From IMG/VR virus record IMGVR_UViG_3300032053_000197, positions 1 through 39,266 of that record: a stretch of DNA of 39,266 nt, one strand, 5' to 3'. Position 1 is the stretch's first letter; each line of letters opens with the position of its first letter. Under the pieces are notes generated by a model. It ran no database searches, was not told where the DNA came from, and saw only the letters and a list, made by a program, of their open reading frames with translations. This document shows, piece by piece, positions 16,951-27,700 of the stretch. A program made the position numbers and the translations under genes. This stretch comes from a virus.

Positions 16951-18903
16951 TTATAACCCCTTCCTTCCGGCACCATTTATATAAATAATTCTATATTTTC
17001 CACAATTTGTAAGATTTATAGATGTTCCATTTTTTTCTTTACAATCTACTATTAAAACATCTTTAACTTTTGATATACATTTACCAGTATATTTATTTTC
17101 ATCAAATCTAAATTTATCAGCAACATTTATAAATATACAACTTATTTCTTCAAATGAATCTAAAATATCATCATTGGTAGTAGTAGTTGACAAATACGAA
17201 TTTCCAGTAGAATTGCCTCCATATATAAATCCATTTATATTAATTATACTATATCGCTTTGCATTAGAAGTTCCAGAATAACTATCGACAAATTCTGTAA
17301 TGCGCTGTTCATCAGTACTATTAGTTGGATATGTTTTTAATATATTAGTAACTTCAAATTTATCTTTTCTATCATCTACAGTAACATCCAAAGTTCCTGC
17401 CGCGTCGCCTCGCCCTATTGTTAAAAATATATCAGGAATTTTCTTAAAATATGACACTAATGGTATATCACTTTTTATAAATATTTCCATATCATTTCGT
17501 ACTGTAGTTTTACCATATTCTGAAAATTGAGTTTTATCAGAATAATTAAAATCTGAAAATCCTCCAACAACTACTGCACATTTTGAAGTACTTCCACCTT
17601 GCAAATGAAAGGCTCTTTGTACATTAGCATGAGTATCTATATTTTTTAAAAATCCTATACTATTCCAAATTTCAACGTTGTCTAATATTTTAGGAGCTGA
17701 ATTTTCAGATTTCTGAATTCCTCCAAATACTATACCTTCACTTATATCACCATTAGCACCACCAAAAGACCGATCAACATTTAATAATCCCAATTGTCTA
17801 GAATTATTATTTAAATCCGAACTTTTCCAATTTATAGGATCAATAGTATTTAATACTTCTTTTTTATTGGGATTATATTGAGTATTTAAAGAAAGTTGCG
17901 CTGATATAAGATGCGATATTTCATTACTTGAAGTTGTTGAAGTATTATCGTCACAATTTGAACTTTTATAATTTCCCAATTGACCTATATTTTGTAAATT
18001 TGCAGTATTAGTTAATCCACCAATCCAATGATTAATAATAGTGTCAGTAAACACCCCAGAATTATGATTTGCTTTTGTTTGGGAAATATCAAATACTACA
18101 TCTGCTGTAGAATCTTTTATTCTAGTTCCTAATGTGGAATCTATTGTGTAATATTTACCAAAGAAATTACTATCAAAAGAATAATTTAAATTTAATAAAA
18201 TTTGAGCTATTTTTAATTTTTCGAATGGTTTTGTTGATATTTGTAAATCTGGAACTGAAAACCATCCATTAGAATTAAGATCATTAGAATTTATAGGACC
18301 AGAATATGTTGTAGGATTTTTTGAGTATTTTTTATATTCGTCATTTAAATATTTATCTGGCGACCAAAAGCTTAATAACTCTTTTGCACCTTGTGACCCA
18401 AAGCCATATCCACTAACATTAGGAATTGATACGTTTAAGTATCTAGAGTTATTTCCTTCTAAATCCGTAGTCACTTTTCCAATCCACCAAACGTTTCCAA
18501 ATTTATTCAATCTATTATATACTAAAAACGAATCAACATCTTTAACGAAATCGTATAACGTTATTTCGCCAACATCTATATCTTTAAATGTTAACTGTTC
18601 TTTTATTTCAGACCACGACAAATTAGAATTAGCATATTCCCACAATTCTTTTAAAGTTATATAATCTATTTTTTCATTTGACCCCGAAACTAATAAGGTA
18701 TTATTAGTCCATTCATCTTTAAAACACATTTCAGAACCACTTCCAGAAGGCACTTTTGAATGAAATATATTTTTAAAATTTGGAGCATAAATTTTACAGG
18801 AATCTTTTTTATTATACGTAAATACAATGCCCGTATATGCTTGAAAATATTGCATTGGGGATGGAGTAGAACATATACAATTTAATGATGGAGTAACTGC
18901 CAT
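16951..18903 (-). CDS. Adhesin with shared N-terminal domain and Kelch-like repeats
   Basis: 650 residues. The N-terminal 150 residues (KDEWTNNTLLVSG, YITLKELWEYA, LTFKDI, LYDFVKDVD, NVWWIGKV) mirror the head domain of the protein at 11421. From about residue 380 there are degenerate Kelch-type strands: EGIVFGGIQ, CAVVVGGFSD and INGFIYGGNSTG, spaced over about 220 residues. The start ATG follows GAGGA, and two TATAAATA boxes occur in the 61-base gap upstream, so this gene probably begins a late transcription unit covering 18903 down to 9517. The protein ends in a small Gly-rich tail (NGAGRKGL). The stop lies one base before the next ATG at 16949. Receptor or glycan binding is inferred. Confidence 0.73.
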   Translation of the reverse strand: MAVTPSLNCICSTPSPMQYFQAYTGIVFTYNKKDSCKIYAPNFKNIFHSKVPSGSGSEMCFKDEWTNNTLLVSGSNEKIDYITLKELWEYANSNLSWSEIKEQLTFKDIDVGEITLYDFVKDVDSFLVYNRLNKFGNVWWIGKVTTDLEGNNSRYLNVSIPNVSGYGFGSQGAKELLSFWSPDKYLNDEYKKYSKNPTTYSGPINSNDLNSNGWFSVPDLQISTKPFEKLKIAQILLNLNYSFDSNFFGKYYTIDSTLGTRIKDSTADVVFDISQTKANHNSGVFTDTIINHWIGGLTNTANLQNIGQLGNYKSSNCDDNTSTTSSNEISHLISAQLSLNTQYNPNKKEVLNTIDPINWKSSDLNNNSRQLGLLNVDRSFGGANGDISEGIVFGGIQKSENSAPKILDNVEIWNSIGFLKNIDTHANVQRAFHLQGGSTSKCAVVVGGFSDFNYSDKTQFSEYGKTTVRNDMEIFIKSDIPLVSYFKKIPDIFLTIGRGDAAGTLDVTVDDRKDKFEVTNILKTYPTNSTDEQRITEFVDSYSGTSNAKRYSIININGFIYGGNSTGNSYLSTTTTNDDILDSFEEISCIFINVADKFRFDENKYTGKCISKVKDVLIVDCKEKNGTSINLTNCGKYRIIYINGAGRKGL

Positions 18904-18925
18904 TTATAATATAATCCTCAAGTTG

Positions 18926-18933
18926 TATTTATA
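18926..18933 (-). promoter_or_regulatory. Candidate T4-type late promoter box (TATAAATA), proximal
   Basis: Exact octamer on the minus strand, 23 bases upstream of the ATG at 18903. Predicted start near 18920, just at the TGAGGA ribosome site, so the leader would be about 17 bases. Confidence 0.5.
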
Positions 18934-18956
18934 TATTATAACAGGTTTTATAAATA

Positions 18957-18964
18957 TATTTATA
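18957..18964 (-). promoter_or_regulatory. Candidate T4-type late promoter box (TATAAATA), distal
   Basis: A second exact octamer in the same gap, directly after the stop codon of the upstream gene. It would give a leader of about 48 bases with the full ribosome site. A plus-strand TATAAATA (18949-18956) abuts it, so some of this may just be AT-rich palindromic sequence. Confidence 0.4.
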
Positions 18965-20632
18965 TTAACATTCAGATGGAGCAATAGTGTAAGAACCTGT
19001 TTCTGGAATATCGTCTGGAGGATTACAAACCGATAATGTAGTTTGTCCAACCAAAAAGTTTCCATTAAACGTATCTAACACACTTAATCCATCTCTAGAT
19101 ATTGTAAATAACGTTATAGCGCCACGAACATTTTTAAGGTCTTTAAAAAAGTCATAATAAATTTCAAAATATCCCAAATTTCCATCAGTTATTAAATTTT
19201 GTGGAATTGCGACTATATAACTCAATTTATTAAAAGATGTTATATCTGGATTTCCAGGTTCTCCAGGATTTATAGTTTTAAAATATACGTCAAATTTTAT
19301 ATTTTTACAATAATTATTTACATCGTATGGAGTTCTTAAATTTATATTCGTTTCGTAACAACTTCCATCATATTGAGTACAGTCTAATGCTGGAAATTGG
19401 ACATTTTCGCTAGTTACAATCTCAGAAGTTTCACAGGTTATCGTTTCAGAAAATTCATTCTCTGTTATAAAATAATTAAACCCTAAACAGCATATTCCTG
19501 GAGTTGGACCATTAGATTTCATGTTAAAATGTAAATATCTAGTAAATCCAGGATCAAATTCAAATGCGCTCACTTTTGGGGAATCGTCAGTGTCATTATT
19601 TAATTCTATTAATCTTGGTCCAGATATCGCATCCCAATCAAACTGTATATCTTTATTATATTGCATTAAATGTAAAATTTGTTCTTTTGTCAATAATTCG
19701 TTTAATTTATTAGAATAATTGGCTGCTACATGTCGCCCATTTACTGTTGTAGAATTAACTTTTAAAATATTATTTTTAAAATCGTAAAATTGATTTATAT
19801 CTACATTTTTAAAATCATAATTATCATATGGTATTGGCAAAGCTATTAATACCATATTTGAGATAGCTATAGCGCCATCTAAGCGAGTTCTGAATATTTT
19901 TATCTTAACAGATGATGTATTTAACCCTATATTAAAAGGTATATAAACCGTTCTATAAGCAGGATTTACATCAACAATTTGATTATATTGTAAAAATTGT
20001 GGCCATGGACCTAATGTTTTTGCATTTACCGTGTCTACAATTGCCCCTTTAACTTCAATAACTACATCTTCATATCTTGATTGACACGTCCCACTTATAC
20101 TAACTGCCGAAATTCCTCCAACAGTTGACGAATTACAATAAGAAAATTCTATAGTATCTGCATCCGAATTAGTTGGAATTGAACTAAGTCCTGTACCTTT
20201 TATAGCAAATACAAATGATCCACCCCTCAATTCTGGAGCTATGTAAAATTCACGTTCTATCCAAGAATTAGAATCAGTTTGACTTTCTATAGTAGATGCA
20301 ATTCCATTATATACTAACAAATTATTAACAGTGTTTGATATTGTACTATCATTTACTACAACAGTATTTTCTACGGCAGTCCATGAATTTTTATTTTCAA
20401 ATGTATTAAATGTTCCACCATTACTGGATGTTTTGTTTCCATTATTATCATAATTTAATATATTTTCAGATCCTTGTTTGGTTCCGTTTATATTGGTAGC
20501 AGAAATAAGATTTAATAAATATTTAATATTTGCTTGCAATTCAGCAGATATAGTATTAACAACTTCATCTGTAGATAGGTCATTTGGACTTACTTGTGTT
20601 ATATCATCATTAAATTCGCCGTCTGTAGTCAT
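18965..20632 (-). CDS. Hypothetical virion protein (baseplate/fibre associated)
   Basis: 555 residues; AAAGGAAT precedes the ATG at 20632. The N-terminal 50 residues are helical with a VVNTISAELQANIKYLLNLIS stretch that could trimerise or dock. The remainder is beta-rich: about 120-270 looks like a jelly-roll (WIEREFYIAPELRGGSFVF, YRTVYIPFNIGL), followed by a helical linker and a second Cys-containing beta domain (CCLGFNYF, CETSEI, DCTQYDGSCYE). No catalytic motif is evident. It sits between two giant adhesins in the late operon. The family is not recognised; a carbohydrate-binding jelly-roll is plausible but unproven. Confidence 0.65.
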   Translation of the reverse strand: MTTDGEFNDDITQVSPNDLSTDEVVNTISAELQANIKYLLNLISATNINGTKQGSENILNYDNNGNKTSSNGGTFNTFENKNSWTAVENTVVVNDSTISNTVNNLLVYNGIASTIESQTDSNSWIEREFYIAPELRGGSFVFAIKGTGLSSIPTNSDADTIEFSYCNSSTVGGISAVSISGTCQSRYEDVVIEVKGAIVDTVNAKTLGPWPQFLQYNQIVDVNPAYRTVYIPFNIGLNTSSVKIKIFRTRLDGAIAISNMVLIALPIPYDNYDFKNVDINQFYDFKNNILKVNSTTVNGRHVAANYSNKLNELLTKEQILHLMQYNKDIQFDWDAISGPRLIELNNDTDDSPKVSAFEFDPGFTRYLHFNMKSNGPTPGICCLGFNYFITENEFSETITCETSEIVTSENVQFPALDCTQYDGSCYETNINLRTPYDVNNYCKNIKFDVYFKTINPGEPGNPDITSFNKLSYIVAIPQNLITDGNLGYFEIYYDFFKDLKNVRGAITLFTISRDGLSVLDTFNGNFLVGQTTLSVCNPPDDIPETGSYTIAPSEC

Positions 20633-20653
20633 TTTTTATTCCTTTATAAGTAT

Positions 20654-23600
20654 TTAATTTAATTCTTGCCACCACTCTATTCCTTTTTTAATTGCTACCC
20701 AATGTATAGTGCATGGAGTAGGAGAACTGGTTTTTATTCTAAATTGATTTGATTCTTTTTCATTCCAGTAAATATTTATATTTTCATCACTGGAAAGTAT
20801 CAAAGAATAGCCAATATCCATATCCATATTCATAATACCAGAATCGCCGTCAACTGTTATTTCAGGTTTTACCAACAATTCATTATTGTACCAAACTGGC
20901 ATATTTGCAGTTGTTGGTGATTCTCCTTGAGTAGTTTCTACAGATCCTGTTATAACTCTTTTTCCAACGTATATGGAATTCGGCGTATAAACTCCACCAA
21001 ATATGTCTCTATGAAATGCCATCCAACAAACTTCTTTGACTAAATAATTACTACAGGTAATCGTAAATTTATTATTACATACGAGCTGCCAATATACTTT
21101 TTGATTGGCTGGATTTGATAATACTATGAAATAATCCGAATTTTTAAAAGGAGTTTTAAATTTTATAGTTTCACTTTTTACTTTACCATTTACTTTTAAT
21201 GACCCAGATTTAAATAATGAAGTATCCATAGTTTTAGATATTATCCAATCTATATCTTTACTAAACCCGTTAAATGATGTTAATAAATTAAATCTATTAT
21301 CATCTTTTCGTTCATAATATGTATTTACATTAGAATTTGGTGTTAATGAAACAAGACCAGTCATTCGTGTATTGTTTGTTTGACCCATATTTCCTCCTGC
21401 GGTACTTCCAGATTCTATTATATCAAATCCGAATTGTCTTATATCATTTATATAAGTATAACTAGGTTTTAAGACATTTGCTGTTTGTTTTATAAAATCT
21501 ATAAATTGTGTTTTTACATTTTCGTCAAAAAATAGACTTTCTTCTGCTGGAGTATCAATTTCCATATCAAATTTGTGGGATTTGTATACTTTAGCTATTC
21601 CATACATATATTCTTTTTCTATTTTTGTTAATCTCAAATCTCCATTTGAAGTTTTTTCGTATATCATTGGTTCGCCAACATTGAATATTTTCCCAGTATT
21701 GTATGATAATCTTTCATCATACAATATACTTTCAAATGACCAAGTTCCTAGATTACTAGGAGAATTAAATAAATTCTTTTTTAATTTGATATATTCGGTT
21801 TTACTTTTAGCTGATTCGGCACATCCGTAAAATAAATATATTTTTGTATTAGGAACATAATTTGTTAATTTTATCCATAATACTACATAATCTTTAGAAT
21901 ATTCGAATGTATTAATTTTAAAATTTATTGGATTTGAAAAATTCGAATCTGAATATAATCTTAAATTTTTATCATTAATATTCATTTTTGAAAAATCAAA
22001 AGGATAATCTTGAGATAATTTGTAATTTTTATTTAATCTTAATGTGTTAAAATCGTCTACAGTTAACGTATTAAATTGATCAACTGTTAGTGTATTTAAA
22101 TACAATTTAGGATTGTCAGTTTTATAACCATTTCCATATAATATAATTGGTATAACAATATCTCTATTTAAGTCATTAATACTATTATCAATACCATATA
22201 TATTCATTATTCTATAATATTTAAATTGGGTTTGATTTTGAAATATTTGTTTATTAACTTGAAGTTCTGATCCAATATCTATATTTAAATTATTTAAAAA
22301 TGCATTGTGCGTATTTTTAATATAGTATAAATTTTGTGAAGTAGAAGAATTTAACACTTCTAAATAATTTATTTTCATATTAAACGTTTTATTTGGATTA
22401 ATTAATATATAACTTAAATATGTTATGCTAGTCACTCTAGTTTGAATATCAAATATCGGAGTAATATTACCTTTAAAATAAAATTTATAATTTACCAAAT
22501 AATCATCAGGACCTATATTTTTAAAATAAAGTTTTATGGAAAACGGTTGATATGTTCCAGGTTCCAAAATATATGGCAGATCGTCGATTTGTAAATTTTT
22601 ATAAGTTTTTCCTAAAGGCTCACTAGATGTACCCGTAGTGCCAGTGGAACCAGTGGAGCCACTAGAATTAGTATTATAATATGTATCATTAAATGAATCG
22701 TAAACTGAATCATATTCTATGTTGTTTTTATCATAATATGCAACTTTCCAAAGATTTTTATTAAAATTATATTTAAATGAAATTTGTGAATTTGATGTAG
22801 CTGGTAATGTTGAAGCTATAGTAATCCATTCATCTTTGTATGTTCTATCTGCCCATTCAATAGGAATTGATAAACTATTCGATTTTGAATCATCTATTAT
22901 ATTTTGTTGAAACCATGGTCTATCATATGGAATTCCATTTGGCATGTTATTAATCGTATTTGATAACGAAAAATATGTCAATTTATTTTCATATACGTTT
23001 TCATCATTGTCTATAGAAATATCAGTAGTAAATAATAAATTATTTAAATTTGTATTATTATTGTCTAATTCATATGTAATAAAACTTTTTTTAACTTTAA
23101 ATTCTTTTGTATGAATTGAATTTAAATCTACATATCTAGTTCCATCTAATAAAGATTTTATCGTTCTTAATGATTCAACGTCCGAATCTACATTTTTTGT
23201 ATCGGAAATTATTATCGAATTTATAGAATTCTTAACATTATTAAATGCTGTAAGTCTTTGATCTGTCAATAATGTAGTTGGGAAAAGTCTATGAGATAAA
23301 ACCTGAGAACTATCTCCAGGAAAATGCTTAAATTTATTAAATTTATTAGATATTATATCTTTTTCGAAAACGTATAATAATTGATTTTTATTTAAATTTA
23401 TATCAGATATATTTACAATTAGGGAGTTTTTAGTATCTCTAGTAAATAATATAAATAAATCGTCAAATTGAGATAAATTTATACCTTCTACATATTTTCT
23501 TATTATTTTATTATTATCTAAATTAAAGTTTAATATATGTCTATTATTATATCCGACATATATAGAATCAAATGTTACACTATTTGTCCAAATGTTAGTA

Positions 23601-24700
23601 TGCAGAACATCAACTGTTATTCTTTCATATGTATTTTCTGACCCGAAAAAATTAACATCTGTAGTATGTATTTTTTCTTTCCAAAAAATTATATAATCAT
23701 CAATATTATAATACGATTTATAAATTCCCATTATATCTTTAGAAATAATAGACTCGGTATCTAAAATATTTTCAGGTATATTTAAATTTATTTGAATAAA
23801 TTTATTATATTTAGAAATATCATCAGGTTTAACTGTTAATAAAAAATAATTTTTTATATTTTGAGTTTCTGTATAATAAAATATTATTATTTTATCTTCT
23901 TTAACAAATGTATTTACGATATTAATGAAACTTAAATCAACTTCTTTTGGAAATAATTCTTTTAAAATTATTTTTGAACCTTTGCCAGAAGTTATAGTAT
24001 AATCATACCAATTTGCTAATGGAATTCTACCATCTAATTTTTCATATACTATTTCTATTGGAGTAGAATTTCCGTTATCATATTCATTTATCGTTATAAT
24101 AAAACTTTCTACAAAATCGCCATCTGGAGCTTCTGTCTTATTTAAAATTAAAGTTCTTTTTATCCACAATTTTATGCAGGTATTAGGTAATAATTCAGTT
24201 GGTAAATCTGTAGAATCTAAATTGGTTTTAAAATTTAAATTTAATTTACCTGTAGAATCATATTCATCCTCTAAATATATTGAAGGATTTCCAGGTTGCG
24301 ATATACTTTTGGTTGGAATTGGTCTAGATACTTCCCCAATAGTATATACTCCATCAAATGCTATTTCTATGTCGGAAAAATATATACCATTATTATTATT
24401 AACCATTTCACTAGTAATAGTATCTAAAATAATATTAGATGTGCTAGTATTTTTTATAAAAATTGATCTATAATTAATATTATCTTTAATAATATCAGTT
24501 GAAGAAATTGTATCAAATATATTATAAGTTTTATAATTTAAATTACAATTTATAATTTGTCCGTTTAAAAACTTTTGTGATGTAAGAATTTCGCCGCCAA
24601 GAGATTTCCCAAAAAAGTTTTGGTCTATTGACATACCACAAGAAGAGTTAAATGGGTTTCCCTTTGATAAATAAAATAAAATATTAGAATTTATACTCAT
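20654..24700 (-). CDS. Giant adhesin with DUF2341-like domain and two beta-sandwich modules
   Basis: 1348 residues; AAGGA upstream, ATG overlapping the preceding stop (TAATG). The first 650 residues are beta-rich with no recognised family. A short degenerate collagen-like stretch (GSTGSTGTTGTS) lies at 22624-22665. A 9-residue repeat (NTLTVDQF, NTLTVDDF) occurs at about 22040-22100. At about 21800-21990 is a segment matching the DUF2341 pattern: a D-x-x-L-R-x-Y-S-D start, a VLWIKL strand, then KIYLFYGC. DUF2341 is usually found in secreted polysaccharide-binding or adhesive proteins. The C-terminus has two copies of the recurrent module (about 21010-21210 and 20690-20850), the last ending the protein. 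Probable virion adhesin. Confidence 0.75.
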   Translation of the reverse strand: MSINSNILFYLSKGNPFNSSCGMSIDQNFFGKSLGGEILTSQKFLNGQIINCNLNYKTYNIFDTISSTDIIKDNINYRSIFIKNTSTSNIILDTITSEMVNNNNGIYFSDIEIAFDGVYTIGEVSRPIPTKSISQPGNPSIYLEDEYDSTGKLNLNFKTNLDSTDLPTELLPNTCIKLWIKRTLILNKTEAPDGDFVESFIITINEYDNGNSTPIEIVYEKLDGRIPLANWYDYTITSGKGSKIILKELFPKEVDLSFINIVNTFVKEDKIIIFYYTETQNIKNYFLLTVKPDDISKYNKFIQINLNIPENILDTESIISKDIMGIYKSYYNIDDYIIFWKEKIHTTDVNFFGSENTYERITVDVLHTNIWTNSVTFDSIYVGYNNRHILNFNLDNNKIIRKYVEGINLSQFDDLFILFTRDTKNSLIVNISDINLNKNQLLYVFEKDIISNKFNKFKHFPGDSSQVLSHRLFPTTLLTDQRLTAFNNVKNSINSIIISDTKNVDSDVESLRTIKSLLDGTRYVDLNSIHTKEFKVKKSFITYELDNNNTNLNNLLFTTDISIDNDENVYENKLTYFSLSNTINNMPNGIPYDRPWFQQNIIDDSKSNSLSIPIEWADRTYKDEWITIASTLPATSNSQISFKYNFNKNLWKVAYYDKNNIEYDSVYDSFNDTYYNTNSSGSTGSTGTTGTSSEPLGKTYKNLQIDDLPYILEPGTYQPFSIKLYFKNIGPDDYLVNYKFYFKGNITPIFDIQTRVTSITYLSYILINPNKTFNMKINYLEVLNSSTSQNLYYIKNTHNAFLNNLNIDIGSELQVNKQIFQNQTQFKYYRIMNIYGIDNSINDLNRDIVIPIILYGNGYKTDNPKLYLNTLTVDQFNTLTVDDFNTLRLNKNYKLSQDYPFDFSKMNINDKNLRLYSDSNFSNPINFKINTFEYSKDYVVLWIKLTNYVPNTKIYLFYGCAESAKSKTEYIKLKKNLFNSPSNLGTWSFESILYDERLSYNTGKIFNVGEPMIYEKTSNGDLRLTKIEKEYMYGIAKVYKSHKFDMEIDTPAEESLFFDENVKTQFIDFIKQTANVLKPSYTYINDIRQFGFDIIESGSTAGGNMGQTNNTRMTGLVSLTPNSNVNTYYERKDDNRFNLLTSFNGFSKDIDWIISKTMDTSLFKSGSLKVNGKVKSETIKFKTPFKNSDYFIVLSNPANQKVYWQLVCNNKFTITCSNYLVKEVCWMAFHRDIFGGVYTPNSIYVGKRVITGSVETTQGESPTTANMPVWYNNELLVKPEITVDGDSGIMNMDMDIGYSLILSSDENINIYWNEKESNQFRIKTSSPTPCTIHWVAIKKGIEWWQELN
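22624..22665 (-). repeat. Short degenerate collagen-like tract
   Basis: Encodes GST-GST-GTT-GTS. Unlike the tracts at 10001 and 34591, its codons are diverged, which suggests an older or non-expanding copy of the same element. Confidence 0.75.
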
Positions 24701-27700
24701 TAAATGTCCTTAAATAATATATTTAGCATATTATCATTTATAACTATTTGGTCTATTTTCTTATTAGAATATTTCATATATGATCTCAATTCATCTGAAT
24801 AGTATGTTTTATCTTTTATCAAAATTGGATATTCTGTGGCAAATCCTTCTTGATATATTCTTAATATTATATCATATCGCCCCAATATACCACTTAACGA
24901 CCAATTAATAGTCCTGTCACCACCAATAGTAAATACTAATCTATCTTCCAATTCCAATGTAGTAGTAGTATAATCTATTAATATATCATTTCTATATAAT
25001 TTAATTTGAGATAAATTAGGAATAAATTTATAAAAATCTTCAGGATTTGAAATATTGTAACAATTTTCATTTAAAGACCATATTATTTCATGATCACCTA
25101 CAACCCATTCATTTAACCCTATCCCAGAATCATCTTTTTGTATTTTTTCTATAATAATTATTTTGTCTTCTACTACATAAAACGTTTCTACTGGACCATT
25201 ATATTTATCTGCGGCATTATTTGCGTGTTTAAAATATAATACATCATTTATTAATATATAAATAGTAAAGTTTAGAGCTTGTTGAATTTTCTTAATATCA
25301 GGATTTTTAGGTAATGAATATATAAATTTTATATTTTCAATTAAATCATTATATGAGACACCATCCATACCAAATCCACATTTGTAATCTTTTGGTTTAT
25401 AATACTCAAAAATTACATTTGTTATATATGTATACGGATTAAACACTCTAAATCCAGAATAATAACCATTTATTGGCAACGTTTTCGCCAATTCTTCTTT
25501 GAAATTCTTTAAAGTATAATCTTCACTTACAGTTGTATTTAAATCTATAGGATAAGTAATTGACAAATTTTTTAAACCAACAACTATACTTTGCAATGTT
25601 TCAAATTCTCCCTTTAAATATCTTTCAGTCAATTTTTCATATTTCTTATCTATATTATAATGTAATACTAATTGCTCATTTTGACCACGTTCATTTAAAT
25701 ATACATTTATATAAGTTTCATTAATGCTGGCTCTTACTGTATACCATGTATCATTTTTTATACCTTTTGTATTAAAATTTCCATATGAAGCTAGATAGGT
25801 TTCCTGTATTAAATTCGCCCCACTAACAGATCGCATCCCCAAACCTATATCAAAGTTATAAGTGCCAATACCAACAAAATAAAAATCATTTATTTTATTT
25901 TCACCGTCTGTATAATTATTTTTCGCTTTCAATATTAATTCAAATTTTCGTTCATAATTATTATCAAATATTATTTTATCAAATATTACATCACACGATA
26001 TAGAAAAATTATTTGAAGGATAATCTATTAAATTTATTACATCTATAGACCCATTGTTATTATTTATTCCAACATCTATTCCAACTGAGCCATTACCACT
26101 AAACGCATTAGAACTTTCATTATCGAACTTATTAGATAATTTATAACACTGTTCACCTTTATAATTTTCGATTATAAACGGTTCAGATTCTGAAGCGACT
26201 TTTAAACTTAAATCTGGAGTTCGTCTAGCAACTTTATATGTATTATTTTCTGATATTAAATTTATCCAATTTATTTCTCTAGTTTTGATAAAGTCATCTT
26301 TTAATGTATTTTTTTGTAATTCTACATTTGTGTATTTATCAGAATATACACTTACTATAATTTTACTGTCTCCAATTAAAGTATCATAATTAAATTGAGA
26401 AGACTGAGTATTTAATACGATATCCGTGGTTTTTGTTATTTGATTGGTTTTTAAATAAAATGAATCTGGGGGAATTTCATAATTATCTATTACTATTTGT
26501 GAGATATGTGTCACCCAATTTGGATAATATACATATTTAGATGGTATATTATACATAGAATCAATACCGTTAGATACTCCCAAAGTTATTTCATTTTGTT
26601 GTGACGTATTTTCAAATACTTCTAATAATTTTATTATAGAATTTTTTGTAGGAATATATTTTTCATAAAATGACCAATATGAATTTAATTTAAAATACAT
26701 ATTATCTATTTGACCATATATATTATTAAACTTAAAACAATCTACAAATTGTGAATTTAATTCTGTAATTTCCCAATTATATCTAAATGGTGAAGTTGCA
26801 TTATTTATTTTATTTGCGTGACCGTAAAACCAATTATATAAGCCATATGGACTTATCGTTCTTGATATACCAGATTCTCCATCAATATAACTTCCAAAAT
26901 ATAAACTCAAATTACCAGAAGTTGTAACATTTTGCAACGGCAATGGCGCATTTATATTTGCACCAATAGATATTACTTTTTCATAACCTAAAATACTTGA
27001 ACTATTTTCATCAAACCCTATATTGTTATATCCAGATATGCTAAATATTCCAATATTATATTCGTTTTTATCTGTTGATCCAAAGTTGCCATCCCAACTG
27101 GTATTTGACACACACCACGATGAATCTATAATGTATTTTCCAACATCTGCATAAAAATTATCTAAAGATAACTGTAGCCCTTGGCTATTTTCTATATAGT
27201 TACCAAAAAAATAATTAGGATCATTAAGTCCAGAGTATACAGCGTTATTAGTATTATCTGGATATGATATAGAAAAATTTCGTTTTAGCCAAGATCCTTT
27301 AGGACTCCACCATTCATAATCTGCTGCAAAATTATCAGAGTTTGCTTCTAAATATTTTATAATATTTATTATTTCTGTTGGCATAATAAATGCATTTGGA
27401 ATACTACTACACGCATCTTCTGATAATATATTATTAGGCTCTTGATTAACTCCACACTTATATTCTAGATTAAAATTGACAGGATTTTTAATATATTCAG
27501 TTATTTTTCCATAAAATCTAGTATCAATATCAATATAATAATTAGATTTTATTAACGATTTATATTTAGATTCCCATCTATTTAATTTATTTAATATTAT
27601 TTCGGTTTTTGATTTAACATTTAATTTATCTATAGGTATATTTACATATACGCCTTTTAAATGTATAGATGGAATATTACCACTTCTAAATATTTCTGGT

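Noticed and set aside
16950-16976. Longer start (ATG at 16976) for the 1393-residue fibre
   Set aside because: The Shine-Dalgarno GGAAGGAAGGGG falls inside that extension and is properly spaced for the ATG at 16949; the extension also overlaps the previous gene.
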